A DNA stretch of 64,000 bases, from positions 26,601 to 90,600 of the forward strand of contig NZ_JALNMJ010000023.1 of assembly GCF_023156505.1 (NCBI RefSeq). Reading direction: 5' to 3'. The notes under the pieces were generated by a model. The model was given only the letters and a program-made list of their open reading frames with translations, ran no database searches and was not told where the DNA came from. This document shows, piece by piece, positions 40,256 to 50,925 of the stretch. The translations under genes were made by a program, and so were the position numbers. The stretch is from Roseibium sediminicola. Lineage in GTDB: Bacteria > Pseudomonadota > Alphaproteobacteria > Rhizobiales > Stappiaceae. Every line of letters starts with the position of its first letter. Position 1 is the stretch's first letter.

Positions 40256-41215
40256 ATGTCCTCACACGGCTATGAAGGCGGGCGGCTCAATCTGCCCTTT
40301 GTCGGCATCTGCACCTTCGGCAAGTCGCCCTATCAGCCGGATTGGGACGCGATCGACGCGGATGTTGCCGTTCTGGGGGCGCCGTTCGATTTCGGCACCC
40401 AATGGCGCTCCGGAGCGCGCATGGGGCCAAGGGCAATCCGCGAAGCCTCGACGCTGTTTTCCTTCGGCCATGCCGGGGCCTATGATTTCGAGGACGACAT
40501 CACCTACCTGCCGGCGGAAACCACAAGGATGGTCGATCTCGGCGACGCGGATATCGTGCACACCGACACGATCGAGAGCCACAGGCGCATCGAGTTCGGT
40601 GTGCGCAAGATCCTCGCCGCGGGCGCCCTGCCGGTGGTGCTCGGCGGCGATCACTCGATCAACATTCCCTGCATCAACGCCTTCGACGGCGAAGCCCCGA
40701 TCCATGTGGTGCAGATCGATGCCCATCTCGACTTTGTTGACGAGCGCCATGGCGTGCGCTACGGCCACGGCAACCCGATGCGCCGGGCGGCCGAAAAACC
40801 TTACGTGACAGGGCTCACCCAGATCGGCATCCGCAATGTCTCGTCAACGTCGCGGGACGGTTATGAGGACGCAAGGCGCATGGGCTCGGACATCCAGTCG
40901 GTGCGCCATGTGCGCAAGCTCGGCACTGAAGGCCTTCTGGCGCGCATCCCGGAAGGCAAACGCTATTACCTCACCATCGACATCGACGCCTTCGATCCGT
41001 CGATCGCCCCGGGCACCGGCACGCCCAGCCATGGCGGTTTTCTTTATTACGAGGTGCTGGAGCTGATCGACGGCCTGGCCAAACGCGGTGACATTGTCGG
41101 CATCGACCTGGTGGAAGTGGCGCCGGACTACGATCCGACCGGTTCCACAAGCATCCTGGCGGCTCAGATCCTGATGAATACGATCGGCCGGGTACTGCAT
41201 CACCGGAAAAAATGA
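40256..41215 (+). CDS. speB: agmatinase / ureohydrolase family protein
   Basis: A 319-residue ureohydrolase that removes urea from agmatine or a similar guanidino compound. Mn ligands are in GGDHSINIP, QIDAHLDFVDE and LTIDIDAFDPSIAPGTGTPS. The GTGTPSHGG and ARMGPRAIREAS segments are typical of agmatinases, in contrast to the arginase at 670. Guanidinobutyrase activity cannot be excluded. The ATG at 40256 follows GCGGGAGC; the longer open frame upstream runs through elements E7 and E8 and is unlikely to be coding. Confidence 0.87.
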   Translation: MSSHGYEGGRLNLPFVGICTFGKSPYQPDWDAIDADVAVLGAPFDFGTQWRSGARMGPRAIREASTLFSFGHAGAYDFEDDITYLPAETTRMVDLGDADIVHTDTIESHRRIEFGVRKILAAGALPVVLGGDHSINIPCINAFDGEAPIHVVQIDAHLDFVDERHGVRYGHGNPMRRAAEKPYVTGLTQIGIRNVSSTSRDGYEDARRMGSDIQSVRHVRKLGTEGLLARIPEGKRYYLTIDIDAFDPSIAPGTGTPSHGGFLYYEVLELIDGLAKRGDIVGIDLVEVAPDYDPTGSTSILAAQILMNTIGRVLHHRKK

Positions 41216-41218
41216 AAC

Positions 41219-41248
41219 CGCCCCGCAAACCGGAAGAATTCGCGGGGC
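41219..41248 (-). terminator. terminator between speB and cysK
   Basis: GCCCCGC (41220-41226) pairs with GCGGGGC (41242-41248). On the minus strand the stem is followed by GGTTTCATTTTTT, so it should end cysK transcripts; it also lies 4 nt after the convergent speB stop. Confidence 0.65.
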
Positions 41249-41256
41249 AGTATGAC

Positions 41257-42216
<960 letters not shown>

Positions 42217-42352
42217 GACTGGTCTCCCTGATCGGCCGGAGCATCCGGCTCAATTCTTTGCTGAAAGCGGTAACATAATACGGCGTCCTGAAAGTTTTAA
42301 GAGGCGCAAACTGCCTTTGCGACTGCTTCCCGCGAAACCTTTTTCCAGAAAA

Positions 42353-43015
42353 CTACCGGCTGTTGGAAAGAAGAAGCTCCGGCAGCTGCGCCATCTCGTC
42401 GAACAGGATGCCGCCGGCCGCCGACAGAGCTGCCCGGTCACAGGCCGGATCCTCGGCGTACGCATAGACCCGCATGCCGGCCGCGCGCGCCGCCATCACA
42501 CCCGGAACGCTGTCCTCGATCACAACGCAAGTCTCTGGCGCATGGCCCATCTTGCGCGCGGCAAGCAGGAAGACATCCGGCGCCGGCTTTCCATTCGCGC
42601 AATCCTCGGCCGAAAACAGCCTTCCCTCGAGCCGTGGCAACAGGCCGGAACTGCCGAGGGTGGTACGCATCTTCTCGTAGCGGCCGGAGGAGCCGACACA
42701 AAAAGGCAGGTTATCGTGGTCCAGCCGGTCGAGCACCGCCTCAATGCCCCTAATCGCCGGCACGCCCGCCGCAAAACTCTCCAGATCGCGCCTGCGCACC
42801 TGGTCCGGCCAGTCCGCCGGCAGTTTCCGGCCGATCAGCGCCTCGACCCGCCGGTGCACATCCTCCAGCGTCCGTCCCATGAACTGCTTCTGGCAGTCCT
42901 CGCCGGTCATGGCGTGGCCGAGTTCCGTGACCAGTTCGGCCATGTTGCGGTTGGTGAGCCGTTCCGTGTCGACAAGCACGCCGTCGCAATCGAAAATGAC
43001 GAGACTGGGGGTCAT
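42353..43015 (-). CDS. HAD-superfamily phosphatase
   Basis: A 220-residue HAD hydrolase of the beta-phosphoglucomutase/phosphoglycolate-phosphatase type (cap between motifs I and II). Motif I is FDCDGVLVDTE, motif II CVGSSGRYEKM, motif III GKPAPDVFLLAA and motif IV VIEDSVPGVMAARAAG. The substrate is not predictable; sugar phosphates are usual. Element E4 lies between it and dut. Confidence 0.9.
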   Translation of the reverse strand: MTPSLVIFDCDGVLVDTERLTNRNMAELVTELGHAMTGEDCQKQFMGRTLEDVHRRVEALIGRKLPADWPDQVRRRDLESFAAGVPAIRGIEAVLDRLDHDNLPFCVGSSGRYEKMRTTLGSSGLLPRLEGRLFSAEDCANGKPAPDVFLLAARKMGHAPETCVVIEDSVPGVMAARAAGMRVYAYAEDPACDRAALSAAGGILFDEMAQLPELLLSNSR

Positions 43016-43029
43016 AAGCTTACGTCCTT

Positions 43030-43281
43030 AGAGTCTGGCCCATAAATGAAGCTGAAATGGTTTGAGGCGAATTGGTCTTCATCAAGGAGCGAAAGCGTAG
43101 GAAATGTGGTTCATTTTCAAGCCTTTTGCGACGCAGGGGAAGACCAATTCGGTCAAATCCGAAGGACATGGAAATGGCTTCACCCCGTGTCGTCAGCGCG
43201 CTTGATCGGGCAATAAGCCCGCTCCGCGCACCCTTCCTATCGGGGTTGTGCCATTTCGACTTCATTTATGGGCCAGACTCT
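43030..43281. repeat. TA-flanked inverted-repeat element E4, cloverleaf fold
   Basis: Arms of 31 nt (43030-43060 and 43251-43281) pair with two mismatches: AGAGTCTGGCCCATAAATGA and so on. Inner stem A is perfect over 13 bp (CGAATTGGTCTTC 43068-43080 with 43139-43151). Inner stem B ends in CGGGC-AATAA-GCCCG (43207-43221), and GGCTTCACCCC can partly pair with GGGGTTGTGCC. E5 has the same GAAATGG/CCATTTCGA inner edges and the same CGGGC-N5-GCCCG hairpin, so the two are homologous. The right end is 4 nt from the dut stop. Confidence 0.85.
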
Positions 43282-43285
43282 TAGG

Positions 43286-43744
43286 TCAGCTGCGGCCGGT
43301 GGAACCGAAGCCGCCGGTGCCCCGGAGAGTTTCGGACAGGGCCTCGACCTCGTGGATCTCCGCCTGCAGCACCGGTGCGATCACCATCTGGGCGATCCGT
43401 TCGCCGCGGACGATCTCGAAGGGCGCGTCGCCCAGATTGATCAGGATGACCTTGACCTCGCCCCGGTAGTCCGCGTCGATCGTGCCGGGTGTGTTCAGGA
43501 CCGTGATGCCGTGCTTGGCGGCCAGGCCGGACCGGGGGCGGACCTGGGCCTCGTAGCCCGCCGGCAATGCCATGGCCAGGCCGGTCGGCACCAGGGTCCG
43601 TTCACCGGGAGCGAGTGTCACCGGCGTTTCGACGGCGGCGGTGAGATCAAGCCCGGCGGCAAGCTCCGACTGATAGGCGGGCAAGGGCAGGTCCCGGCCA
43701 TGGTCCAGGCGTTTCAGTTCCAGCGTGACGGTCATTGAAGGCAT
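43286..43744 (-). CDS. dut: deoxyuridine 5'-triphosphate nucleotidohydrolase
   Basis: A 152-residue trimeric dUTPase converting dUTP to dUMP and pyrophosphate. Family motifs in order: AGLDLTAAVE, PRSGLAAKHGI, LNTPGTIDADYRGEVKV, RGERIAQMVI and the C-terminal P-loop-like RGTGGFGSTGR. The start is uncertain: ATG at 43744 or 43735 both fit; a further upstream frame to 43777 is less likely. Monocistronic, with element E4 at its 3' end. Confidence 0.95.
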   Translation of the reverse strand: MPSMTVTLELKRLDHGRDLPLPAYQSELAAGLDLTAAVETPVTLAPGERTLVPTGLAMALPAGYEAQVRPRSGLAAKHGITVLNTPGTIDADYRGEVKVILINLGDAPFEIVRGERIAQMVIAPVLQAEIHEVEALSETLRGTGGFGSTGRS

Positions 43745-43911
43745 CCGGCAGTGAGTGTTTCCGGCGAGTGACGACATTCGCGGTCCGCTGTCAAGGTTGC
43801 CGAGCCTGAATGATTTTTTGGAATTGAAATCAGGGATCTACTTGCAGTCGTGAGGTTCTCCTGAAACACTCTGCCGCATCGTAATGTTGCCGTGTTCGGG
43901 AGATTTGCAAC

Positions 43912-44331
43912 ATGAGACAATTGATATTTGCCCTCACCGCCGGCGTTTTGCTGGCAACAACCCCTTCAGCCATCGCGCAAACTGTCGGTTTCGCCGACGC
44001 GATCAAGATCCTGGCGGCCAGCTGCGGCAAGGACATCGAAAGCCATTGCAAGTCTGCGACGCTCGCCAATAACGAGATCATGCAGTGTCTTGAGAAGAAC
44101 CAGGCCAAGGTCTCGCAGAAATGCAATGCCGACCGGGTCACCGTTGTGGCCCTAATCCAGGAACGCCTCGCCGCCCAGGCAGCCGCACCGAAAATCTGCG
44201 AGCGTGATGCCGCGCAATATTGCAAGGGCGTGAAACCGGGCGCCGGCCACATCCTGCGCTGTCTCCTGAAGGCACAGCCCTCCGTCAGCCAGAAATGCAA
44301 CACGGCCATCGATCTGGCCGGCTACCGCTAA
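43912..44331 (+). CDS. exported cysteine-rich repeat protein
   Basis: A 139-residue protein with a signal peptide (LIFALTAGVLLATTPSAIAQ) and two repeats of the cysteine-rich GLG1-type pattern: CGKDIESHCKS...QCLEKNQAKVSQKC and CERDAAQYCKGV...LRCLLKAQPSVSQKC. Each has four cysteines, suited to periplasmic disulfides. Function is unknown for bacterial members. It lies 22 nt upstream of an OmpA-domain gene, so they likely form a two-gene envelope operon. Confidence 0.85.
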   Translation: MRQLIFALTAGVLLATTPSAIAQTVGFADAIKILAASCGKDIESHCKSATLANNEIMQCLEKNQAKVSQKCNADRVTVVALIQERLAAQAAAPKICERDAAQYCKGVKPGAGHILRCLLKAQPSVSQKCNTAIDLAGYR

Positions 44332-44353
44332 CAGCGCCCCAAGGGAGAGTTTT

Positions 44354-44935
44354 ATGACCAGAATCCTTTTGGCCGCTGTTTCGGCCGCCCTTCTTGCCGT
44401 CTCCGCGAGCGGCGCGACGGCGCAAACCAAACTGAGCCGCAACGAAATCATCAATTCGCTTCAGGGTGCCCAGCAGGAAGTCGAGCTCAGCGCCGACGAG
44501 CTGCAGAAGGCCGCCCTGGAGAACATCGAGAAATATCCGGGCGCCAACGCGCCCCAGAGCCTGCCTTTGGCGGACAAGCTGGCCTCCTTGCGACAGTTCA
44601 ATGTTGAAATCACCTTCGATTTCGACAGCGCCCGCATCAAGCCGGAATCCTATGAGACTGTCGGCCTGATTGCGGACGCGCTGCACACGCCTTATCTCCA
44701 GGGGCAGACGTTCTTCATCGTTGGCCACACGGACGCCAAGGGCGCCCGGGAATACAATCTGGAGCTTTCGCTGAAGCGGGCGATCGCGGTGCGTGAAGCG
44801 CTTGTGACAACGTTCCGTGTGCCGGGCGATACGCTCTTTGCGGTCGGACTGGGCGAGGAACAGCTGCGTGATCCCTCCGATCCCGATGCCGCCGTCAACC
44901 GGCGTGTCCAGCTGATCAATCTGGGCTACCGGTAA
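44354..44935 (+). CDS. OmpA-domain envelope protein
   Basis: A 193-residue protein with a signal peptide (LAAVSAALLAVSASGATAQ) and a C-terminal OmpA-like peptidoglycan-binding domain. The domain runs from ITFDFDSARIKPESYETVG through FFIVGHTDAKGAREYNLELS to FAVGLGEEQLRDPSDPDAAV and NRRVQLINLG. It has no lipobox or beta-barrel, so it is a soluble periplasmic peptidoglycan binder. GGGAGAG precedes the ATG. A terminator-like hairpin follows. Confidence 0.92.
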   Translation: MTRILLAAVSAALLAVSASGATAQTKLSRNEIINSLQGAQQEVELSADELQKAALENIEKYPGANAPQSLPLADKLASLRQFNVEITFDFDSARIKPESYETVGLIADALHTPYLQGQTFFIVGHTDAKGAREYNLELSLKRAIAVREALVTTFRVPGDTLFAVGLGEEQLRDPSDPDAAVNRRVQLINLGYR

Positions 44936-44950
44936 CCGGCCCTGCCACAC

Positions 44951-44995
44951 GCGCACCGCTTGCCGAGCGCTAAGCGGTGCGCTTGAACAGTTTTT
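44951..44995 (+). terminator. terminator after the OmpA-domain gene
   Basis: GCGCACCGCTT (44951-44961) and AAGCGGTGCGC (44972-44982) form a perfect 11-bp stem with a 10-nt loop; TTTTT begins 8 nt after the stem. The stem is strong, the T-run somewhat displaced. Confidence 0.65.
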
Positions 44996-45110
44996 GGATT
45001 TTTTAACGACTGTTCGAAAATACTGAACGAGCTTTCTCTAAATTCGGATCTAATACCACGCTTGAAAAGGCGTATTTTTAAGGGACACCGATTCTGCAAG
45101 GAGTGGCTCC

Positions 45111-45899
45111 ATGGCGGCAGCGCCTGTCAGCATTTCGCCTGTTTTTTTCGCGCATGGTGCGCCGACCCTCGCCCTTGAAGACACAGCCGCCAGCCGGTTT
45201 CTGAAAGGGTTTGCCGCGTCGCAGCCGATTCCCAGGGCGATCGTGATCCTCTCCGCCCATTGGGAGACGGAGGGCCTGAAACTGTCCGCGCCGGGCCCCT
45301 TGCGCACCTATCACGATTTCCGCGGCTTTCCGGCCCCGCTCTATGACATTTCCTATCCGGCCGAAGCCGACGAGGCGCATGTCGACGAGACGGCGCGTCT
45401 TCTGGAGGCCGCCGGTCACGAGGTCGAACTGGACAGCCACAGGGGGCTGGATCATGGCGCCTGGGTGCCGCTGTCGCTCGCCTATCCGACCGCCAGCATT
45501 CCGGTGGTTGCGCTGTCCCTCCCCTTTGGCAGCACCCCGTCTTCGGTCTATGCCCTGGGTAAAGCCCTGGCGCCCTTGAAGGACAGGGGTGTTCTGCTGG
45601 CCGGGTCCGGCAGCACGACGCACAATCTGCTCGAATTCGGACCGCAAGGGTCACCGACGCCGGCCTGGGCGGCCGATTTCGACCGCTGGCTCGATGACGG
45701 GCTCAAATTCGGCTCGATCGGTTATTTCGACGATCTGGAGCGCGCGCCGGCCTTCCGGCGCAATCATCCGACGGACGAGCACCTGCTGCCATTGTTCTTC
45801 GCCTTCGGCGCGGGCGGTTCGGACGCAAAGGCACAATTGCTTCATCGCAGCTACGAATACGGCTCGATCAGCATGAGCTATTTCAAGTTCGCGGCCTGA
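45111..45899 (+). CDS. ygiD: LigB/DODA-type extradiol dioxygenase family protein
   Basis: A 262-residue member of the class III extradiol dioxygenase family related to E. coli YgiD and plant DOPA 4,5-dioxygenase. Likely metal ligands sit in VFFAHGAPTLAL, VILSAHWETEGL and GLDHGAWVPL, with SGSTTHNL later. The expected reaction is ring opening of a catechol such as DOPA, but bacterial substrates vary. GCAAGGAG lies upstream of the ATG. Monocistronic, convergent with coaBC. Confidence 0.88.
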   Translation: MAAAPVSISPVFFAHGAPTLALEDTAASRFLKGFAASQPIPRAIVILSAHWETEGLKLSAPGPLRTYHDFRGFPAPLYDISYPAEADEAHVDETARLLEAAGHEVELDSHRGLDHGAWVPLSLAYPTASIPVVALSLPFGSTPSSVYALGKALAPLKDRGVLLAGSGSTTHNLLEFGPQGSPTPAWAADFDRWLDDGLKFGSIGYFDDLERAPAFRRNHPTDEHLLPLFFAFGAGGSDAKAQLLHRSYEYGSISMSYFKFAA

Positions 45900-45909
45900 A
45901 AAAAGCCAG

Positions 45910-47136
45910 CTATTTCACCGCCAATGCCTCTGCCGCGCGCTCAATGATCCGGCGGGCCACTTCCGTCTTGTCCAGTTCCGGCCAGTCCTCGACACCCGTT
46001 CGGCTGACAAGGCGGACCGTGTTGGCGTCGCCGCCCATGATGCCGGTTTCTGGGCTGACATCATTGGCGACGATCCAGTCGGCCTTCTTGCGCTCCAGCT
46101 TGCCGCGCGCATTGTCGATCAGGTTCTGGGTCTCGGCGGCAAAGCCGATCAGGAGTTTCGGCCTCAGGCTGCCGTGATGGCCGATGGTGGCCAGAATGTC
46201 CGGGTTTTCGGTCAGCTCCAGGGCGGGCGGCCTGCCGCTGCCGTCCTTCTTGATCTTCTGCGTGCCTTCCGACGCCACCCGCCAGTCGGCAACCGCGGCC
46301 GCCATGATGGCAATGTCGGCCGGCAGATTGCTTTCGACCGCCGCCAGCATGGCAGAGGCGGACTCCACATGGATGACATTGACATTGGCCGGATCGGGCA
46401 AGGTGACCGGGCCCGAGACCAGCGTCACCCGCGCCCCCGCCTCGAAGGCGGCTTTTGCCAGCGCATGGCCCTGTTTGCCGGAGGACCGGTTGGCGATGTA
46501 GCGCACCGGGTCGATCGGCTCATGGGTCGGCCCAGACGTGATCAGCACATGACGGCCGGCCAGCGGCAGGTTGCCTGCCTCGATTGCCGTATCCCTGAGC
46601 ACGGCCTCGGCAGCGGCGACGATCTCCAGCGGCTCGCTCATGCGGCCGGTGCCGGCTTCGCCCTTTTCCGCCATTTCACCGCTGGCCGGGCCGCAGACTG
46701 CCATGCCGCGTTCCTGCAACACCGCCAGATTGCGTTGGGTCGCCGGGTTCTGCCACATTTTCGGGTTCATCGCGGGAGCCAGCAGCACGGGCTTGTCGGT
46801 TGCCAGCAGCACGGCGGTGGCCAGATCGTCGGCAATGCCATGGGCCATCTTCGCCATCAGGTCGGCTGTCGCCGGCGCGATCACGATCAGGTCGTGGTCC
46901 CGGGCGAGCCGGATATGGCCGACATCGTGTTCGGCCTCCCGGTCGAACAGGCTGGTGAAGACCTTTTCCGCTGACAGCGCCCCGGCGGCCAGCGGCGTTA
47001 TGAATTCCTGCGCGCCGCGTGTCATCACCGGGATCACCCGCGCGCCACGTTCCTTCAAGCGCCGGATCAGGTCGAGGGATTTGTAAGCCGCGATGCCGCC
47101 GCTGATGATCAGCACGATCTCTTTGCCGCTCAACAT
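45910..47136 (-). CDS. coaBC: bifunctional phosphopantothenoylcysteine decarboxylase / phosphopantothenate-cysteine ligase
   Basis: A 408-residue fusion enzyme of coenzyme A synthesis. The N-terminal CoaC flavoprotein has LIISGGIAAYKSLDLIRRL, SLFDREAEHDVGHIRLARDH and LAPAMNPKMWQNPATQRN. The C-terminal CoaB has VLITSGPTHEPIDPVRYIAN with RSSGKQGHALAKAAFEAGA and IVANDVS. All expected segments are intact. CoaA for the same pathway is encoded at 56927. Element E5 lies directly upstream. Confidence 0.95.
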   Translation of the reverse strand: MLSGKEIVLIISGGIAAYKSLDLIRRLKERGARVIPVMTRGAQEFITPLAAGALSAEKVFTSLFDREAEHDVGHIRLARDHDLIVIAPATADLMAKMAHGIADDLATAVLLATDKPVLLAPAMNPKMWQNPATQRNLAVLQERGMAVCGPASGEMAEKGEAGTGRMSEPLEIVAAAEAVLRDTAIEAGNLPLAGRHVLITSGPTHEPIDPVRYIANRSSGKQGHALAKAAFEAGARVTLVSGPVTLPDPANVNVIHVESASAMLAAVESNLPADIAIMAAAVADWRVASEGTQKIKKDGSGRPPALELTENPDILATIGHHGSLRPKLLIGFAAETQNLIDNARGKLERKKADWIVANDVSPETGIMGGDANTVRLVSRTGVEDWPELDKTEVARRIIERAAEALAVK

Positions 47137-47170
47137 CTACTCGTTACTCCTGATGAAAGCGGTGACCCTA

Positions 47171-47434
47171 GGGTCAGGACCCACTAATTTGAGTGAAATG
47201 GTAGGGATGAATGTGTTCGGATACGAGGCGCAAAGCTGCAGGAAACCTTCCGGTTTCCCAAGATTTGCAACGACGTTGCCGGGCAAATTCACCCTATCCC
47301 GGAGGGACGCAAAAACGGCTTCGATCTGCTGCGTCAAACCGCTCAACCGGGCGTATAGCCCGCTTTTCGCGCTTTTCCTTGCAACTCGTTGCTGTTTGTT
47401 GCGCCATTTCGATCAAATTAATGAGTCCTGACCC
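47171..47434. repeat. TA-flanked inverted-repeat element E5
   Basis: Arms 47171-47201 and 47404-47434 pair over 31 nt with four mismatches (GGGTCAGGAC... and GTCCTGACCC), with TA on both sides. Left of it lies the palindrome GACCCTAGGGTC (47164-47175). An internal imperfect stem pairs TAGGGATGAATGTG with CAAATTCACCCTA, and CGGGC-GTATA-GCCCG forms a small hairpin as in E4. The right flanking TA falls inside the stop codon of the LpoA-like gene (47434-47436). It fills nearly all of 47137-47433. Confidence 0.82.
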
Positions 47435-48666
47435 TAGAAACCGGTGCGGAAATCTCTCGGCGCGGCGGAAATCACCTGGGTGCCCTTGCCGGTCACCTGA
47501 TAGACGGCCAGACCGCGCTCGTTGAGGCCATTGGACTGGAAGCGGAACAAGCCGTCAATGCCGATGAAGCCGTCCCGATTGGTCAGGATGCGCTGCTCGA
47601 AGCGCTGCTGGCCGGCGGAGCGGATCAGGCCCGCGGCGAGCGTGACGCCGTCATAGACCAGGCTGGCATTGCGCGGCGGGGCGGACCCGTAGGTGCTCTG
47701 GTAGCGTTGCGCGAAGGCCAGAAAACCCTTGTCCTCCGGTCCGGCAAACCAGGCGCCGGCGAGAACCGGATTGTTCTTGATCTGCGGCGAATCCCACTGC
47801 CCGGAGCCGAGGATCTTGACATTGCCCAGATTGGCGCCCTGGCTGACCAGGGTCTGCACGGCCACGGCCGGCACGCCGCTGCCCGCGGGAATGAACAGGG
47901 CATCGATATTGCCCATGACGGATTTCAACCCTGCCGTCTTGGCAACCAGATCCGAAGTATCGGATCCGTTGAGCTTGTAGCGCTGGATGGTCGCGATCCG
48001 GCCCGCAGTGCGGCCGACTTCCTGGCGGAACGCCGCCTCGACAACCGCGCCGTAGGACCCTTCGGGGATCAGCGCGGCATAGGAACGTTTCTGCTGGCTG
48101 GCGGCATAGCCGATGATGCGCTTGGTGTCGGTTTCCGGCAGGAAACTGAGCAGATAGACCCCGCGTGCGGCAACCGACGTATCGGTCGAAAAGGCAATCA
48201 CAGGCACGCCTGTGGCGCGGGCCGCCTGGGCGGCGCCGGCAACGGCCGGCGAGAACACCGGGCCGAGGATCAGTTCCGCGCCTTCCGCGATGGCGGCTTG
48301 AGCCGCCGCGCGGCCGCCTTCCGCGGTGCCACCGGTGTCCTTCACCAGCAGCTGCAAGTCGGCGCTTGGAAAATTCTGCAAGGCAAGGGCAGCGGAATTC
48401 TTGAACACCGTCCCGATCGAGGCATTGCCGCCGGCGCTCGCCAGCGGCAACAGCAGGCCGACCCGGACACCGCCGGTGCCGATCACCTCACCGGTGATTT
48501 GCGGCTGCACGCCGGGCTGAACCTGGTCGCCCGGCAGAGAGCCGAGGGTTGAGCCCATGCAGCCGCCGAGCAGCATCGTGCTGGCGCCTGCCAGTGCTGT
48601 TTTCAAGAAAATCCGTCTGCGTTGCCTCAGCCCGTCGCCCTGCATTCCACTTGCCATATCTGTCAA
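47434..48666 (-). CDS. LpoA-like lipoprotein / penicillin-binding protein activator
   Basis: A 410-residue lipoprotein with a basic N-terminus (RQRRRIFLKTALAG) and a lipobox ending MLLGGC (Cys 36), so it is lipidated at the envelope. The mature part has the type 1 periplasmic-binding (leucine-binding) fold: GGVRVGLLLPLASAGGNASI, ILGPVFSPAVAGAAQAARAT and YAALIPEGSYGAVVEAAF. The divergent rsmI-yraN pair mirrors the rsmI-lpoA-yraN locus of enterobacteria, supporting an LpoA-type role in activating a peptidoglycan synthase such as the PBP1A at 3951. An amino-acid-binding role is the alternative. Confidence 0.8.
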   Translation of the reverse strand: MTDMASGMQGDGLRQRRRIFLKTALAGASTMLLGGCMGSTLGSLPGDQVQPGVQPQITGEVIGTGGVRVGLLLPLASAGGNASIGTVFKNSAALALQNFPSADLQLLVKDTGGTAEGGRAAAQAAIAEGAELILGPVFSPAVAGAAQAARATGVPVIAFSTDTSVAARGVYLLSFLPETDTKRIIGYAASQQKRSYAALIPEGSYGAVVEAAFRQEVGRTAGRIATIQRYKLNGSDTSDLVAKTAGLKSVMGNIDALFIPAGSGVPAVAVQTLVSQGANLGNVKILGSGQWDSPQIKNNPVLAGAWFAGPEDKGFLAFAQRYQSTYGSAPPRNASLVYDGVTLAAGLIRSAGQQRFEQRILTNRDGFIGIDGLFRFQSNGLNERGLAVYQVTGKGTQVISAAPRDFRTGF

Positions 48667-48854
48667 TCCACCCTTTCAAAAAGACTTACGTATTCGTTGC
48701 CGTCCTGTCCAGTTTTAGCGGTCTTTCAAGGGCATATCGCCCGCATCAATAGTGGATTTGCCTTGCATCGGTTGTCCTGCGGCGGTAGCGCAAGGACAAC
48801 GACATCACTCCAAACGGATCTGCCGCCCGATACCCGGGCGCGAAAGGACCTCTC

Positions 48855-49765
<911 letters not shown>

Positions 49766-49766
<1 letters not shown>

Positions 49767-50155
49767 TGGGCTGGCGGCGGGACAATCCGGCAACCGACAA
49801 GCGCCGGCGCGCCCATGCGCTCGGCCTCAACGCCGAAACCCTCGCTGCCTGGTATCTGCGCCTGACCGGCTGGCGCGTTCTGAAACACCGCTACAAGACA
49901 AAAGCCGGCGAGATCGACCTGATCGCCAAACGCGGCAAGACGGTGGCATTTGTCGAGGTCAAGGCGCGCAAGAGCCGCCGCGCAGCGCTGGAAGCCGTCA
50001 CGCCGGCGAGCCAGAGGCGGATCGTCAGGGCGGCGAAGATCTTCGTGTCCCAGCACGCCAAGGCAGGCTTTTACACCCTGCGCTTCGATGTCGTCATCAT
50101 CCGCCCCTGGGCGCTGCCGGAGCGGATCGTAAATGCCTTCGAGGCCCAGGATTAA
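49766..50155 (+). CDS. yraN: YraN family (UPF0102) nuclease-like protein
   Basis: A 129-residue protein with the restriction-endonuclease-like core KTKAGEIDLIAKRGKTVAFV followed by EVKARKS, giving the D-ExK catalytic pattern. Function is not established. It is translationally coupled to rsmI, as in many proteobacteria. Gene gshB, often next in alphaproteobacteria, is absent; secB is convergent instead. Confidence 0.92.
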
Positions 50156-50168
50156 AGCGCTTTTCTTG

Positions 50169-50198
50169 TAAAAAACCCGCGCCGGAGGCCAGCGCGGG
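50169..50198 (-). terminator. terminator of secB
   Basis: CCCGCGC (50176-50182) pairs with GCGCGGG (50192-50198). Read on the minus strand the stem is followed by six T residues (50170-50175). It lies 28 nt after the secB stop. On the plus strand it lies 21 nt after yraN but lacks a T-run there. Confidence 0.8.
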
Positions 50199-50225
50199 TC
50201 CGAAAAATCGCGAAATCAAAAAGCC

Positions 50226-50729
50226 TTAGTTCGGCTTCTGCTCGCCGGCTTCCTTCTGGGCCGCGGCTTGCTGCGCCATGTTCTGGCGGTACAGCTGCGC
50301 AAAGTCGATCGGGTCGAGCATCAGCGGCGGGAAACCACCGTTGCGGGTCGCCTCAGAGAGAATGTTGCGGGCATAGGGGAAGACCATCCGCGGGCATTCG
50401 ATCATCACAAACGGATGCATATGCTCTTTCGGCACGCCGGTGATCTTGAACAGGCCGGCATAGACCAGCTCGACATTGAACATGACCATGTCCGGACGTT
50501 CCGCCTTGGCGGTCAGCGTCAGGATGACCTCGAACTGATCGTCTCCCATCTGCTGGGCGCCGACATTGACGTTGATGTCGAGCTTCGGCTGTTCGCCCTG
50601 AGCCAGGGAGCGCGGTGCATTCGGGTTTTCGAAGGACAGGTCCTTGATGTACTGGCCAAGGATATGCATGCCCGGCGCAGCGGCGCCTTCTGCCTGCGGC
50701 TCTGCGCCGCCGTCATTGGTGTCGGTCAT
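50226..50729 (-). CDS. secB: protein-export chaperone SecB
   Basis: A 167-residue tetrameric export chaperone that holds preproteins unfolded and passes them to SecA. The SecB core is clear: LGQYIKDLSFENPNAPRSL, INVNVGAQQMGDDQFEVILT, YAGLFKITGVP and MIECPRMVFPYARNILSEAT. The C-terminal tail QKEAGEQKPN is short. Monocistronic with its own terminator. In many relatives it lies next to fxsA (here at 19617). Confidence 0.96.
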   Translation of the reverse strand: MTDTNDGGAEPQAEGAAAPGMHILGQYIKDLSFENPNAPRSLAQGEQPKLDINVNVGAQQMGDDQFEVILTLTAKAERPDMVMFNVELVYAGLFKITGVPKEHMHPFVMIECPRMVFPYARNILSEATRNGGFPPLMLDPIDFAQLYRQNMAQQAAAQKEAGEQKPN

Positions 50730-50925
50730 GATCTCATTCCGTTTCGCGGTGCTGAACTGGATACAGTGGACGACAAGTCCCTCCGGATGGCCGCCGGCCC
50801 GCGTGATCCGGACAACCGTTTAGCGGGTGGCTAGCATCTAGAACCTTCGGATACAAGAGCCACGGCTTGCCACAACCCGGAATCCGCTCCAAAAGGGGAG
50901 AGTTTGCTTTCCAGTTCCGGACATC

